Source: Pseudomonas sp. LD120 (GTDB taxonomy: Bacteria; Pseudomonadota; Gammaproteobacteria; Pseudomonadales; Pseudomonadaceae). Taken from it: a stretch of 64,000 nucleotides of DNA. The position numbers were made by a program, and so were the translations under genes. Below the pieces are notes generated by a model. It saw nothing but the letters and a program-made list of their open reading frames with translations. It ran no database searches and was not told the DNA's origin. Below, one piece after another: positions 27,033 through 36,465 of the stretch (position 1 is the stretch's first letter; every line of letters begins with the position of its first letter). The stretch covers positions 372,001 to 436,000 of the forward strand of contig NZ_WVHL01000003.1 in assembly GCF_009861525.1 (NCBI RefSeq). The letters run 5' to 3'.

Positions 27033-28003
27033 TCAAGGTCATCAAACCGGGCCTGGCCACATCGGTGCAGGACTTGGGTCGCGAAGGTTTCTATCACCTG
27101 GGGATTCCGCCGTCCGGGGCCCTGGACCAGTACGCCCTGAGCGCGGCCAACCAGCTGGTGGGCAACCCGGCAGGCGCGGCCGGGCTGGAGTGCACCCTGC
27201 TCGGGCCAGAGCTGGAATTCAGCACCGATGCCCTGGTGGCGGTCTGCGGCGCCCATATGACGCCCAAACTCGATGGTGTGGACATGCACCTGGACACCGC
27301 CTTTGCGGTCAAGGCCGGGCAAGTGCTGCGTTTCGACTTTCCCAAGGCCGGGGCCAGAGCGTACCTGGCGGTGGCCGGTGGCATCGATGTGCCGCTGGTG
27401 CTGGGCAGTCGTTCGACCTACGCCCTGGGCGCCCTGGGTGGTTTCCAGGGCCGGCGTCTGGCGGCCGGGGATGAGCTGCCGGTGGGCGTCGCCAGCGGCA
27501 AGAGCCGTCCCGGTGCCAGCTTGCCCATGGCGCTGCGTCAATCCCTGGGTGGCGAGATCACCCTGCGGGTGGTGCCGGGTCTGTACTACGAACGCTTGAG
27601 CGACGCGGCCAAGGCCAGCTTCTTCGCTGAACCCTGGACCGTGGGTTCGGAGGCGGACCGCATCGGCTATCGCTTCAAGGGCGGCAGCGCCTTGAGCTTC
27701 CAGCCCCGGGAGCAGCCGTTCGGCGCCGGTTCTGATCCGTCGAACATCGTCGACAGCTGTTACCCGATCGGCTCGATCCAGGTGCCGGCGGGGCTGGAGC
27801 CCATCGTCCTGCACCGGGATGCGGTGTCCGGTGGCGGCTACGCCATGATCGGCACGGTGATCAGCGCCGACCTTGACCTGATCGGCCAGATGCAGCCCAA
27901 CCAGAAGGCCCGCTTTGTCGCGGTGACCCTCGAAGACGCGCTGGAGGCCCGGCGTTCCTACAAGAAAAAGCTCAGCTGTCTGAGCAAACTGTTTCCTTCC
28001 TGA
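27029..28003 (+). CDS. pxpC: PxpC / KipA family (biotin-dependent carboxyltransferase-like)
   Basis: A 324-residue protein of the KipA / allophanate-hydrolase-subunit-2 family: VIKPGLATSVQDLGREGFYH, GIPPSGALDQYALSAANQLV, GLECTLLGPELEF and the C-terminal SIQVPAGLEPIVLHRDAVSG. It is homologous to the second half of the urea carboxylase carboxyltransferase. With PxpB, the carrier and the biotin carboxylase it would make a complete biotin-dependent carboxylase. Confidence 0.92.
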   Translation: MIKVIKPGLATSVQDLGREGFYHLGIPPSGALDQYALSAANQLVGNPAGAAGLECTLLGPELEFSTDALVAVCGAHMTPKLDGVDMHLDTAFAVKAGQVLRFDFPKAGARAYLAVAGGIDVPLVLGSRSTYALGALGGFQGRRLAAGDELPVGVASGKSRPGASLPMALRQSLGGEITLRVVPGLYYERLSDAAKASFFAEPWTVGSEADRIGYRFKGGSALSFQPREQPFGAGSDPSNIVDSCYPIGSIQVPAGLEPIVLHRDAVSGGGYAMIGTVISADLDLIGQMQPNQKARFVAVTLEDALEARRSYKKKLSCLSKLFPS

Positions 28004-28049
28004 TTCTGCCCGCCGCATCGCGCGGGTCATGCCAAACGGTAGGCCAACG

Positions 28050-28065
28050 CCGCACTTCGGTGCGG
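28050..28065 (+). promoter_or_regulatory. UUCG-tetraloop hairpin in the pxpC-permease gap
   Basis: CCGCAC-TTCG-GTGCGG, a six-bp stem closed by the very stable UUCG loop, with no T-run after it. It may protect or attenuate the operon message between pxpC and the permease gene. Confidence 0.5.
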
Positions 28066-28114
28066 TGACGGCTGCCCGCGCTTCAACCCTTGATCGGTTC
28101 TGGAGTTCACGCAC

Positions 28115-29437
28115 ATGGCAGCTTTATCGCAAGCGAATCAAACCGGGCAGACCCCGGCCAACGTGGCCCTTCCCAGCGATGCACGCATGGGTCGACTGTC
28201 CCTGACCATGGCCTGGTGGGCGGTGTGCAGCGCGATGTTCTACATCGTCGTCGGGGCTTCCCTGGCCCTGTCCTACGGCACCCGCAATGCCTTGATCGGC
28301 ATGCTCCTGTCGGTGCTCAGTTATGGCTTGGTGAACAGCGTGCTCAGCCGCTTCGCCATGCGCAGCGGGCTCTCGGTGGCGCTGTTCTCGCGGTTGTTGT
28401 TCGGCAGCACCGGGGCCTGCCTGGCGACCCTGATCTTTTTCTCCACGGCCATCTACTACGCGGTGTTCGAGGGTTCGGTGATCGCCGTGGCGCTCAACCA
28501 CCTGTACCCGCAACTGCTGTACCCGCTGGCGGCGCTGGTGGTGGTGCTGTACAGCGTGCCGTTGATCCTAGGCAGCGTGCAGCACTGGCTGGACAAGCTC
28601 AACGGCGTGCTGTTGCCGGTGTACCTGGGGGGCTTGCTGTTCGCCGTGGGCCTGTCCATCAGCCGTTATGGCTACCAGCCGCAATGGCTGGATTTCGGCC
28701 CGGCCAATCCCAATAGCACGGGCTGGTGGGACTGCTTCGTGGCCTACATGGGGGTGTGGATCCTGATGCTGTTCACCTTCGACTATGCACGCTTGGGCAA
28801 GCCCGAAGACGCCGGCTATCACGGTCGCTGGAACTTCGGCATGCCGTTCTACGCGGTGACGTTCTTGCTCAACGGTGCGGCAGGGATCTATCTGGTGAGC
28901 AGCATTCCCCATGACGGTGCGCTCAACGAAGTCTCGGTGGTGATGGCGATCCTGCAATTGATGGGGTTGTGGGGGCTGTTGTTCGTCTGGGCCACCCAGA
29001 CCCGGATCAACACCGCCAACTACTACCTGGCGACCTTGAACATGCAGGCGTTCTTCGGCCGCTTCGGCCTGCGCGGTTCCTACCTGATGTGGGCGGTGGC
29101 CGTAGGGATCATCGTCTACGGCCTGATGCTGGCGGACGTGTTCGCCTACCTGCTCAAGGCCCTGGCCTATCAGGGGATCTTCGTGGTGGCCTGGGTCGGC
29201 GTGGCCCTGGCGCAGATTCTGCTGGGGCGTAGCGAGGTGACGGCGATTGACAGGGTGGCGGCCTTCAACCCGGTGGGGCTGACCGCCTGGTTCGGTGGCA
29301 CCGCTCTGGGGCTGATACTGATGTGGGCTGGGGGCGGGCTGGCGAGTTTTTCCGCGCCACTGACTGGGGGCCTGGCGTTTGCCTTGCAGGCCGCCCTGTC
29401 GAGCCGTGTGCGCGCTAGGCTGCCGAGGTCTGCGTAA
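28115..29437 (+). CDS. NCS1-type (purine/cytosine permease family) transporter
   Basis: A 440-residue inner-membrane transporter with about twelve helices. The N-terminal LSLTMAWWAVCSAMFYIVVG and YGTRNALIGMLLSVLSYGLV are typical of the cytosine-permease branch of NCS1, which imports nucleobases, hydantoins, allantoin and related ring compounds. It follows pxpC after 111 bases on the same strand, so it is probably part of that operon and brings in its substrate. That would favour a ring amide such as 5-oxoproline or a hydantoin; this is inference. Confidence 0.88.
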   Translation: MAALSQANQTGQTPANVALPSDARMGRLSLTMAWWAVCSAMFYIVVGASLALSYGTRNALIGMLLSVLSYGLVNSVLSRFAMRSGLSVALFSRLLFGSTGACLATLIFFSTAIYYAVFEGSVIAVALNHLYPQLLYPLAALVVVLYSVPLILGSVQHWLDKLNGVLLPVYLGGLLFAVGLSISRYGYQPQWLDFGPANPNSTGWWDCFVAYMGVWILMLFTFDYARLGKPEDAGYHGRWNFGMPFYAVTFLLNGAAGIYLVSSIPHDGALNEVSVVMAILQLMGLWGLLFVWATQTRINTANYYLATLNMQAFFGRFGLRGSYLMWAVAVGIIVYGLMLADVFAYLLKALAYQGIFVVAWVGVALAQILLGRSEVTAIDRVAAFNPVGLTAWFGGTALGLILMWAGGGLASFSAPLTGGLAFALQAALSSRVRARLPRSA

Positions 29438-29463
29438 GTGCGACCTCGGCAGCTACCCGGGGG

Positions 29464-31071
29464 CTAGAACAATTGAGTGAACAGCCAGTACAGGCTGCCG
29501 GAAAGCAGGATGGCCGCCGGCAAGGTCAGGACCCAGGCCATGGCCAGGTTGCGGATGGTGCGCATCTGCAGCCCGGCGCCATTGGCCACCATGGTCCCCG
29601 CCACCCCCGAGGACAGCACGTGGGTGGTGGACACCGGCAGGCCGAACATGTCCGCCGCGCCGATAGTCAGCATGGCCACGGTCTCCGCCGAGGCGCCCTG
29701 GGCATAGGTCAGGTGGGTCTTGCCGATCTTCTCGCCGACGGTCACCACGATGCGCTTCCAGCCCACCATGGTGCCCAGGCCGAGGGCGATGGCCACGGCG
29801 ATCTTTACCCACAGCGGAATGAAGCGCGTGGCGTTGTCGATCTGCTGTTTGAACAGTTGCAGCTTGTCCCGGGTGTCCTGATCGAAGTGGCCCACTTGGT
29901 TCTTGTCCATCAGGCGAATGGTTTCGCTGGTCAGGTACATGTCGTTGCGCACATTGCTCATGGCCTCGGCGGGCACCTTGGCCAGGGAACCGTAGCCCTT
30001 GACCTCGGCACCGATGGCGCCGGTCAGGGCGGCCAGGGCGGGGATCAATTCTGGCGTGGCCTCCTTGCTGCGCATGTACTCCGAAAGCACCGCGCGAGGA
30101 TCGGCGGGGGCCGCTTGCGGGGCGCTTTTCATCAGGGCCTGCTGGGTGACTTCGGCCACCGCGGCAAATTGCAGTGACTGGTCGGCGGGCATGGTGCGGT
30201 TCAGGGCATAGGCCATGGGCAGGGTGCCCACCAGGATCAGCATGATCAGGCCCATGCCTTTCTGGCCGTCGTTGGAACCGTGGGCGAAGGACACCCCGGT
30301 GCAGGTCAGGATCAGCAAGCCGCGAATCCACCACGGCGGCGGGGCGTCGCCCTTGGGCGCTTTGTACAGGGCGCGGTTCTTGACGAACAGGCGCAGGGCC
30401 AACAACAGCAGGGCGGCGAACACAAAACCGATCAATGGCGAGAACAACAGGGCGTAGCCGACCTTGCTGGCCTGGCTCCAGTCCACGCCGCTGGTGCCGT
30501 CGCGGCCATGCATCAAGGCGTTGGCCACGCCGACGCCAATGATCGAACCGATCAGGGTGTGGGACGAAGAGGCCGGCAGCCCCAGCCACCAAGTGCCGAG
30601 GTTCCACAGGATGGCGGCGATCAGCAGGGCGAAGATCATGGCGAAACCCGCGGAGGAGCCGACTTGCAGGATCAGTTCCACCGGCAGTAGCGCAATGATG
30701 CCGAAGGCCACCGCGCCGCTGGACAGCAGCACCCCGAGGAAGTTGAAGAAACCGGACCAGACCACCGCGAACTGCGGCGGCAGGGAGTGGGTGTAGATCA
30801 CCGTGGCCACGGCGTTGGCGGTGTCGTGAAAGCCATTGACGAACTCGAAGCCCAGGGCGATCAGCAGCGCCACCCCCAGCAGCAGGAACGGGGTCCAGGT
30901 GGTGACCGTGGCGCCCAGTTGGTGCATGTCATGCACCAGGCTGTAGGCCGTGAACAACAGGCCCATGGCCAGTACTGCGAAGAACACCACCAAGGTGAAG
31001 GGGCTGGCTTTTTTATCCAATTGCGGCTTGATGTCGGGGCTCTGGGAGGCGGTCAGGGAAGGGGTGGCCAT
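29464..31071 (-). CDS. PiT family inorganic phosphate transporter
   Basis: A 535-residue low-affinity phosphate symporter. Both PiT signatures are present: GFHDTANAVA near residue 80 in the first half and FAHGSNDGQKGMGL in the second; the mirrored second-half repeat GLPVSTTHVLSSGVAG near the end matches GLPASSSHTLIGSIIG in the first. A hydrophilic cytoplasmic loop of about 150 residues separates the halves. It is convergent with the NCS1 permease gene and 121 bases downstream of zntB. Confidence 0.93.
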   Translation of the reverse strand: MATPSLTASQSPDIKPQLDKKASPFTLVVFFAVLAMGLLFTAYSLVHDMHQLGATVTTWTPFLLLGVALLIALGFEFVNGFHDTANAVATVIYTHSLPPQFAVVWSGFFNFLGVLLSSGAVAFGIIALLPVELILQVGSSAGFAMIFALLIAAILWNLGTWWLGLPASSSHTLIGSIIGVGVANALMHGRDGTSGVDWSQASKVGYALLFSPLIGFVFAALLLLALRLFVKNRALYKAPKGDAPPPWWIRGLLILTCTGVSFAHGSNDGQKGMGLIMLILVGTLPMAYALNRTMPADQSLQFAAVAEVTQQALMKSAPQAAPADPRAVLSEYMRSKEATPELIPALAALTGAIGAEVKGYGSLAKVPAEAMSNVRNDMYLTSETIRLMDKNQVGHFDQDTRDKLQLFKQQIDNATRFIPLWVKIAVAIALGLGTMVGWKRIVVTVGEKIGKTHLTYAQGASAETVAMLTIGAADMFGLPVSTTHVLSSGVAGTMVANGAGLQMRTIRNLAMAWVLTLPAAILLSGSLYWLFTQLF

Positions 31072-31192
31072 TACTGGACAATCCTGTTGCGGGAAGGAGT
31101 GTCGCCCATGATCGTTGCCAGATATTGCACAGAGGCTGCCTCAGGTCAGTGTTTCGGCAAATGAGTCACTCCGTTTATCCGGTACCCAGCGA

Positions 31193-32215
31193 TTAATGAT
31201 CCTGGCGTTTGCGGAACGCCCAGCGTCCGGCGATTACGGTGAAGGTGACCACCAACGCGACGAGAATCCAGAACCCTTGCGGGTCACTGGAGAACGGAAT
31301 GCCGCCGACGTTCATGCCGAAGAAGCCGGCGATGATGTTGATCGGCAGGGCCAGCACAGTGACCACGGTCAGGGTGAACAGGGTGCGGTTGGTCTGTTCG
31401 TTGAGGTTGGCGGCGATTTCTTCCTGCAGCAGTTTGATCCGTTCGCCCAGGGCCGTGAGGTCGTTGATGATCAGGGCGAACTCTTCAGTGGATTTGCGCA
31501 GTTCCTTGACGTCGTCCTTCTGTAGCCATTGTGGCGGGCGGTTGAGCAGGCGCAGCAGAGAGCCTGGCTCAAGGGCCAACAGCCGTTGCAAGCGCACCAG
31601 CACCCGGCGCATGGCCCCCAGTTCGGCGCGGTTGCTGGAGACCCGGGCGGCCAACAGTTGGTCTTCGATCTGATCCACGCTGAGGCTGGTTTTACGCACG
31701 ATCTGGGTCAGCACTTCGCCCTGATCGCGCAGCAGATGCACCAACAGTTCCAGGGGCGAGCGAAAGCACTCGCCGGCCTTGACCGAGGAGCGCAGCTTGT
31801 CCACCGAATGCAGGGGTTGCAGGCGGGCGCTGACGATCAGCCGGCTGCGGGCGCAGACCCAGAGCGTGGAAATGTCCGAAGAGACCAGGCTACTGAAGTT
31901 GAACACCACGTCGTTGACCACCGCCAGCAGGGCTGAGTCCACGTGTTCAATGCGGGTCGAGCGCGAGCCTTCGTGCAGGGCTTCGAAAAACTCCTCGGGC
32001 AGTTGCAGGTGCGCCTTCATCCAGCGTTCACAAGCGGCGTGGGCCAGGTTCAGGTGCAGCCAGAGGAATTCATCCTTGTCTTGGGGCTGTTGCAGGGCGA
32101 GCAGGGCGTTGGCCGAATCCAGTTCCTGGCCGCGTTCTCCCGGCCGGAAGCTGAAACCGTAGAGCAAGCCAAACAGATCGGCATCCCGGTGACGCTGGTC
32201 GATGCTGTGGTTCAT
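31193..32215 (-). CDS. zntB: Zinc transporter ZntB (CorA family)
   Basis: A 340-residue member of the CorA metal-channel family: a large cytoplasmic domain, then two membrane helices at the C-terminus with the pore signature GMN in IIAGFFGMNVGGIPF. The GMNVGGIP extension and length fit the ZntB branch, which moves zinc. It may be read through into the phosphate transporter gene. Confidence 0.9.
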   Translation of the reverse strand: MNHSIDQRHRDADLFGLLYGFSFRPGERGQELDSANALLALQQPQDKDEFLWLHLNLAHAACERWMKAHLQLPEEFFEALHEGSRSTRIEHVDSALLAVVNDVVFNFSSLVSSDISTLWVCARSRLIVSARLQPLHSVDKLRSSVKAGECFRSPLELLVHLLRDQGEVLTQIVRKTSLSVDQIEDQLLAARVSSNRAELGAMRRVLVRLQRLLALEPGSLLRLLNRPPQWLQKDDVKELRKSTEEFALIINDLTALGERIKLLQEEIAANLNEQTNRTLFTLTVVTVLALPINIIAGFFGMNVGGIPFSSDPQGFWILVALVVTFTVIAGRWAFRKRQDH

Positions 32216-32491
32216 TGAGTCTCGCAGGAGGGACAGTGCCTGGCGCGGGTTCTACAGGTTCACTCGGACCCCATCATGACCAGGGCTTTTGACAGTTTTA
32301 TGACGTTTCAACGCGCACACTTGCTGGAGGTGATACCAGTGGTCGGTAGTGCTCAAGATTGGTGCGCAAAGGCCGATTACGCAGGCAGTACATGCAATAC
32401 GCATTCGCCACCCTCGAATGCACCTGACAGGGAAGTTCATCCTTACGCGCGGCCTACGGGCCGGCTCTATCCCTGACATGAGATCTTCTCG

Positions 32492-34117
32492 ATGTTTTTG
32501 CAAAAATCCCTGAGAGCGCAAATTCTCGCCCTGCTGAGCGGTAGCCTGTTCGCGATGCTGTTGATCGCCCTGGCTAGCTTTCACTTGTTGTCCGGTGGTG
32601 TGCAGAGCTACCGCGAGCTGATTGACGGTCCGCTGCGCAGTTCGCAGTTGATCGATGAAGCCAACCTGCAGTTCAAAAGCCAGGTGCAGGAGTGGAAGAA
32701 CGTGCTGCTGCGCGGCAAACAGCCCCAGGACCTGAACAAGTACTGGCAGCAGTTCGAGGACCGCCAGCGCGATGTGCAGAACATCCTTGGCCAATTGGCC
32801 CAGACGCCTGGACTGGAGCCGAGCCTGAAGAGTCGGGTGCAGCGTCTGGCCGATGAACATCGGATGCTCGCAGCCTCCTACCAGAAAGGCCGTGACGCCT
32901 ACGTGGCGGCGGGGGCCGATGCCCGTGCCGGCGATGCCGCGGTCAAGGGCGTGGACCGTGCCACCAGCGAGCAGATGAGTGAGTTGGTGAGCGAGTTGCG
33001 CAAGCAGAGCGATCAGCAATCGCGGCAGATCAGCGTGGCGGCCGATCGTACCGTGTGGATGGGCATTCTGGTGATGCTCGCGTCCGGTCTGCTGATCGGC
33101 CTGCTCAGCCTGTGGCTGGTCAATCGCAGCTTGGTACAGCCGATTCGTCAATTGATCGATTATGTCGCTCACCTCAGTCGTGGGCAGTTTGATCAGCGGG
33201 TGGCGAGCGAGCGTCAGGATGAACTGGGCAGGCTGGCGATGGCCGCCAATACCCTGCGTGACTTCCTGGCCCAGACTTTCAGCAGCCTGCAGCGCAGCGC
33301 CGCTGACCTGGACAGCTCCAGTGGCGAACTCAATTCGATTGCCACCCTGATGTCTCAGGGCACCAACGAACAGTTCAGCCGCACCGATCAGGTGGCCACG
33401 GCGATGAACGAAATGTCAGCCACCGCCCAGGAAGTGGCGCGCCATGCCGCTGACGCCGCTCGGGCTGCGGACGACGCCGACCAGTCAGCGCAGCAGGGTG
33501 AACAGGTGATGCAGAGCACCATCCACAGCATCACTCAAATGCGTGGCGAGATCGCCAACACCGCCACGGTGATCCGTCGTCTGGAAGCTGACAGCGGCCG
33601 GATTGGCAAGGTGCTGGAAGTGATTCAAGGGATCGCCGAACAGACCAACCTGTTGGCCCTCAACGCGGCCATCGAAGCGGCCCGTGCCGGCGAAGCCGGG
33701 CGCGGTTTCGCAGTGGTCGCCGATGAGGTGCGCAGCCTTGCCCAGCGCACCGCGGCCTCGATCACCGAGATCAACCAGATCATTCAGACCGTGCAAACCG
33801 GCGCCGTGGATGCGGCTCAGGCCATTGAGAGCGGCCAGTCGCGCAGCGAGCAAAGCGTACAGCAGGTGACCGAAGCGGGGGCCATGCTGGAGCGCATTAC
33901 CGAGGCCGTGGAAGCGATCCGCGACATGAACCGGCAAATCGCTACCGCCGCCGAGGAGCAGACGTCGGTGGCCGAGGACATCTCACGCAATCTCACCGAG
34001 ATCACCTCGATTGCCAGTAACAACCTCGACAACGTTCAGCGCACTGAAGCGGCGAGCCGCAATCTGCATGGCTTGTCGGGGCAGTTGAATGAGGTCACGG
34101 CACGTTTGAGCGCCTGA
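32492..34117 (+). CDS. Methyl-accepting chemotaxis protein with periplasmic helical sensor
   Basis: A 541-residue transmembrane chemoreceptor. Helix 1 ([20 protein letters not shown]) and helix 2 near 190-212 bracket a periplasmic domain of about 150 residues that looks all-helical. A HAMP domain follows ([20 protein letters not shown]) and then the signalling hairpin with its conserved tip [20 protein letters not shown]. It is a full-length, intact receptor, unlike the pseudogene at 3.2-4.1 kb. Ligand unknown. Confidence 0.93.
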   Translation: MFLQKSLRAQILALLSGSLFAMLLIALASFHLLSGGVQSYRELIDGPLRSSQLIDEANLQFKSQVQEWKNVLLRGKQPQDLNKYWQQFEDRQRDVQNILGQLAQTPGLEPSLKSRVQRLADEHRMLAASYQKGRDAYVAAGADARAGDAAVKGVDRATSEQMSELVSELRKQSDQQSRQISVAADRTVWMGILVMLASGLLIGLLSLWLVNRSLVQPIRQLIDYVAHLSRGQFDQRVASERQDELGRLAMAANTLRDFLAQTFSSLQRSAADLDSSSGELNSIATLMSQGTNEQFSRTDQVATAMNEMSATAQEVARHAADAARAADDADQSAQQGEQVMQSTIHSITQMRGEIANTATVIRRLEADSGRIGKVLEVIQGIAEQTNLLALNAAIEAARAGEAGRGFAVVADEVRSLAQRTAASITEINQIIQTVQTGAVDAAQAIESGQSRSEQSVQQVTEAGAMLERITEAVEAIRDMNRQIATAAEEQTSVAEDISRNLTEITSIASNNLDNVQRTEAASRNLHGLSGQLNEVTARLSA

Positions 34118-34370
34118 GACCGAGCGCTCTGTATCGGCCTGCTCACCAGGCCGGTACACGGACGCTCTCAAGTGCGTTGATGACCGGGTATCTGCCCATT
34201 ATCAGGACAAGCGCCGTGGTCAGCGTCACTTGGCTTTCGATCAATTAGGCCCGGCTCAACCCGAGCAAGACCGGTATTGCCGGCAAGGCCAGCAGTGATG
34301 ATCCCAAGCGCGATACGCTGAAAGCCTTGCGCAAGCCGGTCGCCGCCGCACCAAAAGTCATGGCGGCCAC
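34118..34370. other. Intergenic stretch with a possible decayed coding remnant
   Basis: Between the chemoreceptor stop and the PepSY terminator. From about 34248 to 34375 the plus strand is open with GC-rich third positions and reads ARLNPSKTGIAGKASSDDPK onward, but a TAG lies just before it and no start or ribosome site is visible. It could be the end of a lost gene; otherwise I see nothing here. Confidence 0.3.
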
Positions 34371-34412
34371 AGCACAAGGCCGCGCTCCGGTAACCGGGCG
34401 CGGCCTTGTGCT
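34371..34412 (-). terminator. Terminator-like hairpin after the PepSY gene
   Basis: Perfect 15-bp stem AGCACAAGGCCGCGC / GCGCGGCCTTGTGCT; its loop holds a further CCGG-taa-CCGG pairing. It starts 11 bases after the PepSY stop. Confidence 0.7.
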
Positions 34413-34422
34413 GTGGTGGCGT

Positions 34423-34740
34423 TTAGTTGTCTTGCTTGTTGCTCAGCACCTTGCCGGTCTTGGCATCCAGGTCCACGTCCCACTCGATGCCTTTGCTGTC
34501 ACGCAGTTCAACCTGATAGACATAGGTACCGGTGGCGGTCTGGTCCAGCTCGGTGTCGGTAATGCTGGCGGCGGTGGTGCCGGGGTGTTGGGCCAGAGCG
34601 GCCTGGTTGAGTTTTTCCAGGTCCATGATGGCGCCGGATTTGAGCAGGCCCGGGATCAGGTCCGGACGCACGTCGGCCTGGGCAAGACCTGCGGTCAGGG
34701 TCAGGGCGGCGGCGGCAAATAGGGCGGAGAACTGGGTCAT
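34423..34740 (-). CDS. Small secreted PepSY domain protein
   Basis: A 105-residue protein with a signal peptide (MTQFSALFAAAALTLTAGLA, cleavage likely at QADV) and one PepSY domain: YVYQVELRDSKGIEWDVDLD and AKTGKVLSNKQD. PepSY proteins are periplasmic and often lie beside peptidases or two-component sensors, but neither is adjacent here. GAGGAAT before the ATG supports this start over one 48 bases upstream. Confidence 0.87.
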   Translation of the reverse strand: MTQFSALFAAAALTLTAGLAQADVRPDLIPGLLKSGAIMDLEKLNQAALAQHPGTTAASITDTELDQTATGTYVYQVELRDSKGIEWDVDLDAKTGKVLSNKQDN

Positions 34741-34895
34741 GTTTTGATTCCTCAGGGTGATGGGTTTCGATGGGCACAGGTTAGCCAATGCAACTTAATT
34801 CACCCTTAATTCCGCTGAGTGTTTGCGCCGTTTGTTCAAGCCAGGGTGTGCGGGCCGGTTGCAAGCTGGCGTCTCCCTTCAAGGAGACACAGTGA

Positions 34896-35807
34896 ATGAA
34901 ACGACTGTTTGCGTGGTTGTATGGCCCGTTGTTCTTTGGCGGATGGATTGGCGGCGGGTTGTACTGGATGAGCGGCGAGCACGCCTCGGCGCTCGGGTTG
35001 CTGGTGCTGTTCGCGGCGGCGCTGCTGGTGTCCTTTCTGGCGGAGTGGTTGTTGCCTTACGAGCGGGCCTGGAATCGCTCGCAGGGGGATCGACTGCGCG
35101 ATGGCTTGCATGCCCTGGTCAATGAAAGCCTGAATGCGCTGGGCCTGTTGGCCTTGCCAGGGCTGGTGGCACTGCTGGCCTACGATGGCTTGTGGCCCGG
35201 GGGCTGGCCGCTCTGGGGGCAACTGCTGCTGGCGATAGTGATCGCCGATTGCGGGATTACCCTGGCTCATTACGGCAGCCATCGCTGGGCTTGGCTCTGG
35301 CGCCTGCATGCGGTGCACCACAGTGTGCAGCGTATGTACGGTTTCAACGGGCTGCTCAAACACCCCTTGCACCAACTGCTGGAAGCTTCGGCGGGGCTGC
35401 TGCCACTGGTGCTCATGGGGATTCCGTTGCCGGTGGCGCAGCTGCTGGCCCTGGCTATTGCTATTGAGTTGTTGTTGCAGCATTCCAATGTCGATATGCG
35501 CCTGGGCGGATTGCGTTGGGTATTCGCCTGGGCGCCGGTGCATCGCTTTCATCACATGAAATACGGCCGTGCTGGCGATGTGAATTTTGGCTTGTTCTTC
35601 AACTGCTGGGACAGGCTGTTGGGCACTGCGTTCTATCGGCACGACTACTCGATGCGTCACGGCGACCTGGGCATCGGCAGCCGTCCGGACTATCCGCAGG
35701 ACTACTGGCCGCAGGTGCTGGAGCCGTTCAAGGCCCAGTGCTACGCGGCAGAGCCCAAGGTGCCCGAGGCCCTGCGCCGTCCGCTCAATCGAGCAGGCGG
35801 GGGCTGA
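34896..35807 (+). CDS. Sterol desaturase / fatty acid hydroxylase family protein
   Basis: A 303-residue membrane-bound di-iron hydroxylase. The histidine boxes are HYGSH at 125-129, HAVHH at 138-142 and HRFHH at 216-220, placed between hydrophobic helices as the family requires. It probably inserts oxygen into or desaturates a lipid chain; bacterial substrates of this family are varied and cannot be read here. AAGGAGA lies before the ATG. Its end overlaps the convergent AraC gene by 23 bases. Confidence 0.88.
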   Translation: MKRLFAWLYGPLFFGGWIGGGLYWMSGEHASALGLLVLFAAALLVSFLAEWLLPYERAWNRSQGDRLRDGLHALVNESLNALGLLALPGLVALLAYDGLWPGGWPLWGQLLLAIVIADCGITLAHYGSHRWAWLWRLHAVHHSVQRMYGFNGLLKHPLHQLLEASAGLLPLVLMGIPLPVAQLLALAIAIELLLQHSNVDMRLGGLRWVFAWAPVHRFHHMKYGRAGDVNFGLFFNCWDRLLGTAFYRHDYSMRHGDLGIGSRPDYPQDYWPQVLEPFKAQCYAAEPKVPEALRRPLNRAGGG

Positions 35808-36465
35808 GGCTTTTCAGGGTCTGGCCGGCGGTCACCCCGAACAGCGCCTTCAAGGTGCGCGAGAAGTGCGCGCTATCGGCAAAGCCGGCACTGTGGGCCG
35901 CCTGGGTCATGGCCTGACCGTCGAGCAACAAGGCCATGGCCAGGCGCAGACGGCGCCAGAGCACCAGGCGTCGCACCGGCAAGCCCACATCCCGGGCGAA
36001 CAATCGCTCCAGTTGGCTCAGCGATACATGGGCCTGGGCAGCCAGTTGCGCTGCCGCCACTTTGCCCCCAAGGGTGGCGTCTACAGCCCGCAGAGCCCGA
36101 GTCACGCGGCGGTCGGCAAGCGGCTGGCGCGGGCAGGCGCGCAGTGCCGCTTCCAGTCCAGACAGTGAGGTTTCGGCGCGCAGGACACACGCCTGCAGGT
36201 CCGCAGCAGCGATCGACAGTGGCTCGGCGTAGACCGTGAAGGTGCTTGTCGGAGCCTGGAGGATGGCGTGGCGCTGCAAGCCTTGGATCAGCACGAAGTG
36301 AGCGCTGTGCCGAGCGCCGTCGAGCTCCACCGTGACCGCTTGCTCGGGGGCGATGATCAGTTGATGGGCGTAGTGGGCATGGCGCGCGGTGCGCCCCATT
36401 AAGCCGTGGACCAGGCCGAAGTCGCGCCCCAGCCAAAGCTCGCCGCTCCAGTTTGAGGCGCACAT
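35785..36465 (-). CDS. AraC family transcriptional regulator
   Basis: A 226-residue regulator with a short cupin-like N-terminal half and two helix-turn-helix motifs at the C-terminus: AAAQLAAQAHVSLSQLERLF and MTQAAHSAGFADSAHFSRTL. The start directly follows the glpQ stop on the same strand, so it is probably cotranscribed with glpQ. The 3' overlap with the convergent hydroxylase gene is unusual but both frames are well supported. Confidence 0.88.
   Translation of the reverse strand: MCASNWSGELWLGRDFGLVHGLMGRTARHAHYAHQLIIAPEQAVTVELDGARHSAHFVLIQGLQRHAILQAPTSTFTVYAEPLSIAAADLQACVLRAETSLSGLEAALRACPRQPLADRRVTRALRAVDATLGGKVAAAQLAAQAHVSLSQLERLFARDVGLPVRRLVLWRRLRLAMALLLDGQAMTQAAHSAGFADSAHFSRTLKALFGVTAGQTLKSLSPRLLD

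Noticed and set aside
32276..32476. A 66-codon open frame upstream of the chemoreceptor gene
   Set aside because: Composition is unlike protein and there is no start signal; it probably overlaps the promoter of the receptor gene.
34896..36465. Hydroxylase and AraC genes as a regulator-target pair
   Set aside because: They are convergent, not divergent, and the AraC gene follows glpQ directly on the same strand, so a link to glpQ is more likely.
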